Below, in pieces: positions 6,455 through 6,991 of a DNA stretch of 6,991 bases. This stretch comes from Planctomycetia bacterium (GTDB taxonomy: Bacteria; Planctomycetota; Phycisphaerae; Phycisphaerales; SM1A02): positions 1 to 6,991 of the forward strand of contig SYHM01000098.1 in NCBI GenBank assembly GCA_005799205.1, in the 5' to 3' direction. Each line of letters begins with the position of its first letter. Within the stretch, counting starts at the first letter, position 1. The translations under genes were made by a program, and so were the position numbers. Below the pieces are notes generated by a model. That model worked only from the letters and a program-made list of their open reading frames with translations. It did not search any database and had not been told where the DNA came from.

Positions 6455-6456
6455 GA
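6453..6456 (+). promoter_or_regulatory. Ribosome binding site for cysS
   Basis: AGGA lies 8 bases before the GTG at 6465 and overlaps the TAG stop of the acetyltransferase gene. This supports the GTG start and tight coupling of the two genes. Confidence 0.55.
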
Positions 6457-6464
6457 TCGCTTCG

Positions 6465-6991
6465 GTGAATTCACTCGTCCTGCATAACACACTCTCGCGA
6501 CAGGCCGAACCCTTCACTCCGATCGACGCCGTTGGGCGGACCGTGACCTTCTATTCCTGCGGACCGACGGTCTACGACGATGCGCATGTCGGAAACTTCC
6601 GTTCGTTCCTCAACGCAGACCTCTTGCGAAGGACGCTTGAACTCATTGGGTACTCGGTGCGGCATGTCATGAACATCACTGATGTCGGACACATGACCGA
6701 CGATGGCGATGCTGATGGTGGCGGCGAAGACAAGATGGCAGTCGCTGGTCGACGTATCGCTGAGGCCAAGAAGTCTGGAACGCTGCCCGAGGGAGTGACC
6801 GTCGATGCGCGTGATCCACTCGCGATCGCAGACTTCTATGCGGGTCGGTTTCTTGATGATGCCCGCACCCTCGGTCTCAAGGTCGCCGAGGAGGCGCTGC
6901 ATGACCCCCGGGTCATGCCTCGCCCGACACAGTGCATTCCACAAATGATCGCGCTCATCGAGCGACTGATCGCTCGCGGACATGCCTATCA
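6465..6991 (+). CDS. cysS: Cysteinyl-tRNA synthetase, 5' part (runs off right edge)
   Basis: CysS charges tRNA-Cys with cysteine. The visible 175 residues start at GTG with AGGA 8 bases upstream. Class I aaRS features are present: FYSCGPTVYDDAHVGNFRS (29-47) contains the zinc-ligand C32 and the HIGH-type signature as HVGN (41-44). VMNITDVGH (68-76) and the conserved block PRPTQCIPQMIALIERLIARGHAY (152-175) follow. The segment between them, with D/G-rich DDGDADGGGEDK (79-90) and a further stretch to residue 150, is about 30 residues longer than I recall for the E. coli enzyme. Similar GxxTDD...GEDKM forms occur in several non-proteobacterial lineages. The KMSKS motif and anticodon domain lie beyond the edge. 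It sits 10 bases after the acetyltransferase stop, so a housekeeping gene appears to close the polysaccharide cluster. Confidence 0.95.
   Translation, partial: MNSLVLHNTLSRQAEPFTPIDAVGRTVTFYSCGPTVYDDAHVGNFRSFLNADLLRRTLELIGYSVRHVMNITDVGHMTDDGDADGGGEDKMAVAGRRIAEAKKSGTLPEGVTVDARDPLAIADFYAGRFLDDARTLGLKVAEEALHDPRVMPRPTQCIPQMIALIERLIARGHAY

Noticed and set aside
6823..6832. GCGATCGC palindrome (HIP1-like octamer)
   Set aside because: I saw only one full copy, inside cysS codons, and related GATC/CGCG strings are common in this base composition. There is no sign of an array.
6471..6983. 170-codon open frame on the minus strand
   Set aside because: It is antisense to cysS, whose class I signature motifs are unmistakable across this stretch.

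Overview
This window is part of a surface-polysaccharide (O-antigen, capsule or exopolysaccharide) gene cluster, ending at a housekeeping gene. GC content is moderately high, genes are densely packed, and non-ATG starts are common. Every gene is of a bacterial type. The partial cysteinyl-tRNA synthetase at the right edge carries an extended, acidic/Gly-rich segment after its ITD motif. From memory this resembles enzymes of Planctomycetota (Phycisphaerae-like) and some other non-proteobacterial lineages. I treat the taxon as a guess, because no rRNA or other decisive marker is present.

Layout. Positions 1-2706 hold a three-gene minus-strand operon, read right to left. It starts with GDP-mannose 4,6-dehydratase (gmd, TTG start with a good Shine-Dalgarno), then an OafA-type membrane O-acyltransferase, then a secreted protein of unknown function that runs off the left edge. 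Both junctions are 4-base stop/start overlaps (ATGA, GTGA), so the three genes are probably translationally coupled. Positions 2707-2820 form a divergent intergenic region with two inverted repeats. Positions 2821-5018 hold a plus-strand pair, GDP-L-fucose synthase (fcl) and a WbuB-like family-4 glycosyltransferase, again joined by a 4-base overlap if the latter starts at TTG. Positions 5035-5874 hold a convergent minus-strand family-2 glycosyltransferase. Positions 5921-6454 hold a WcaF-like left-handed beta-helix acetyltransferase on the plus strand, and cysS follows after 10 bases, open at the right edge.

How the genes fit together. Gmd and Fcl convert GDP-mannose to GDP-4-keto-6-deoxymannose and then GDP-L-fucose. 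The two glycosyltransferases would add sugars, plausibly including fucose, to a lipid-linked repeat unit. The WcaF-like enzyme (cytoplasmic, probably acetyl-CoA) and the AT3 enzyme (inner membrane) would decorate the glycan with acyl groups. No flippase, polymerase or initiating sugar-phosphate transferase is visible, so the cluster probably extends beyond the left edge. cysS probably marks the right boundary.

I found no tRNA, rRNA, CRISPR array, insertion sequence or convincing intrinsic terminator. I also see no clearly new biological system. The least explained element is the secreted protein coupled to the acyltransferase.
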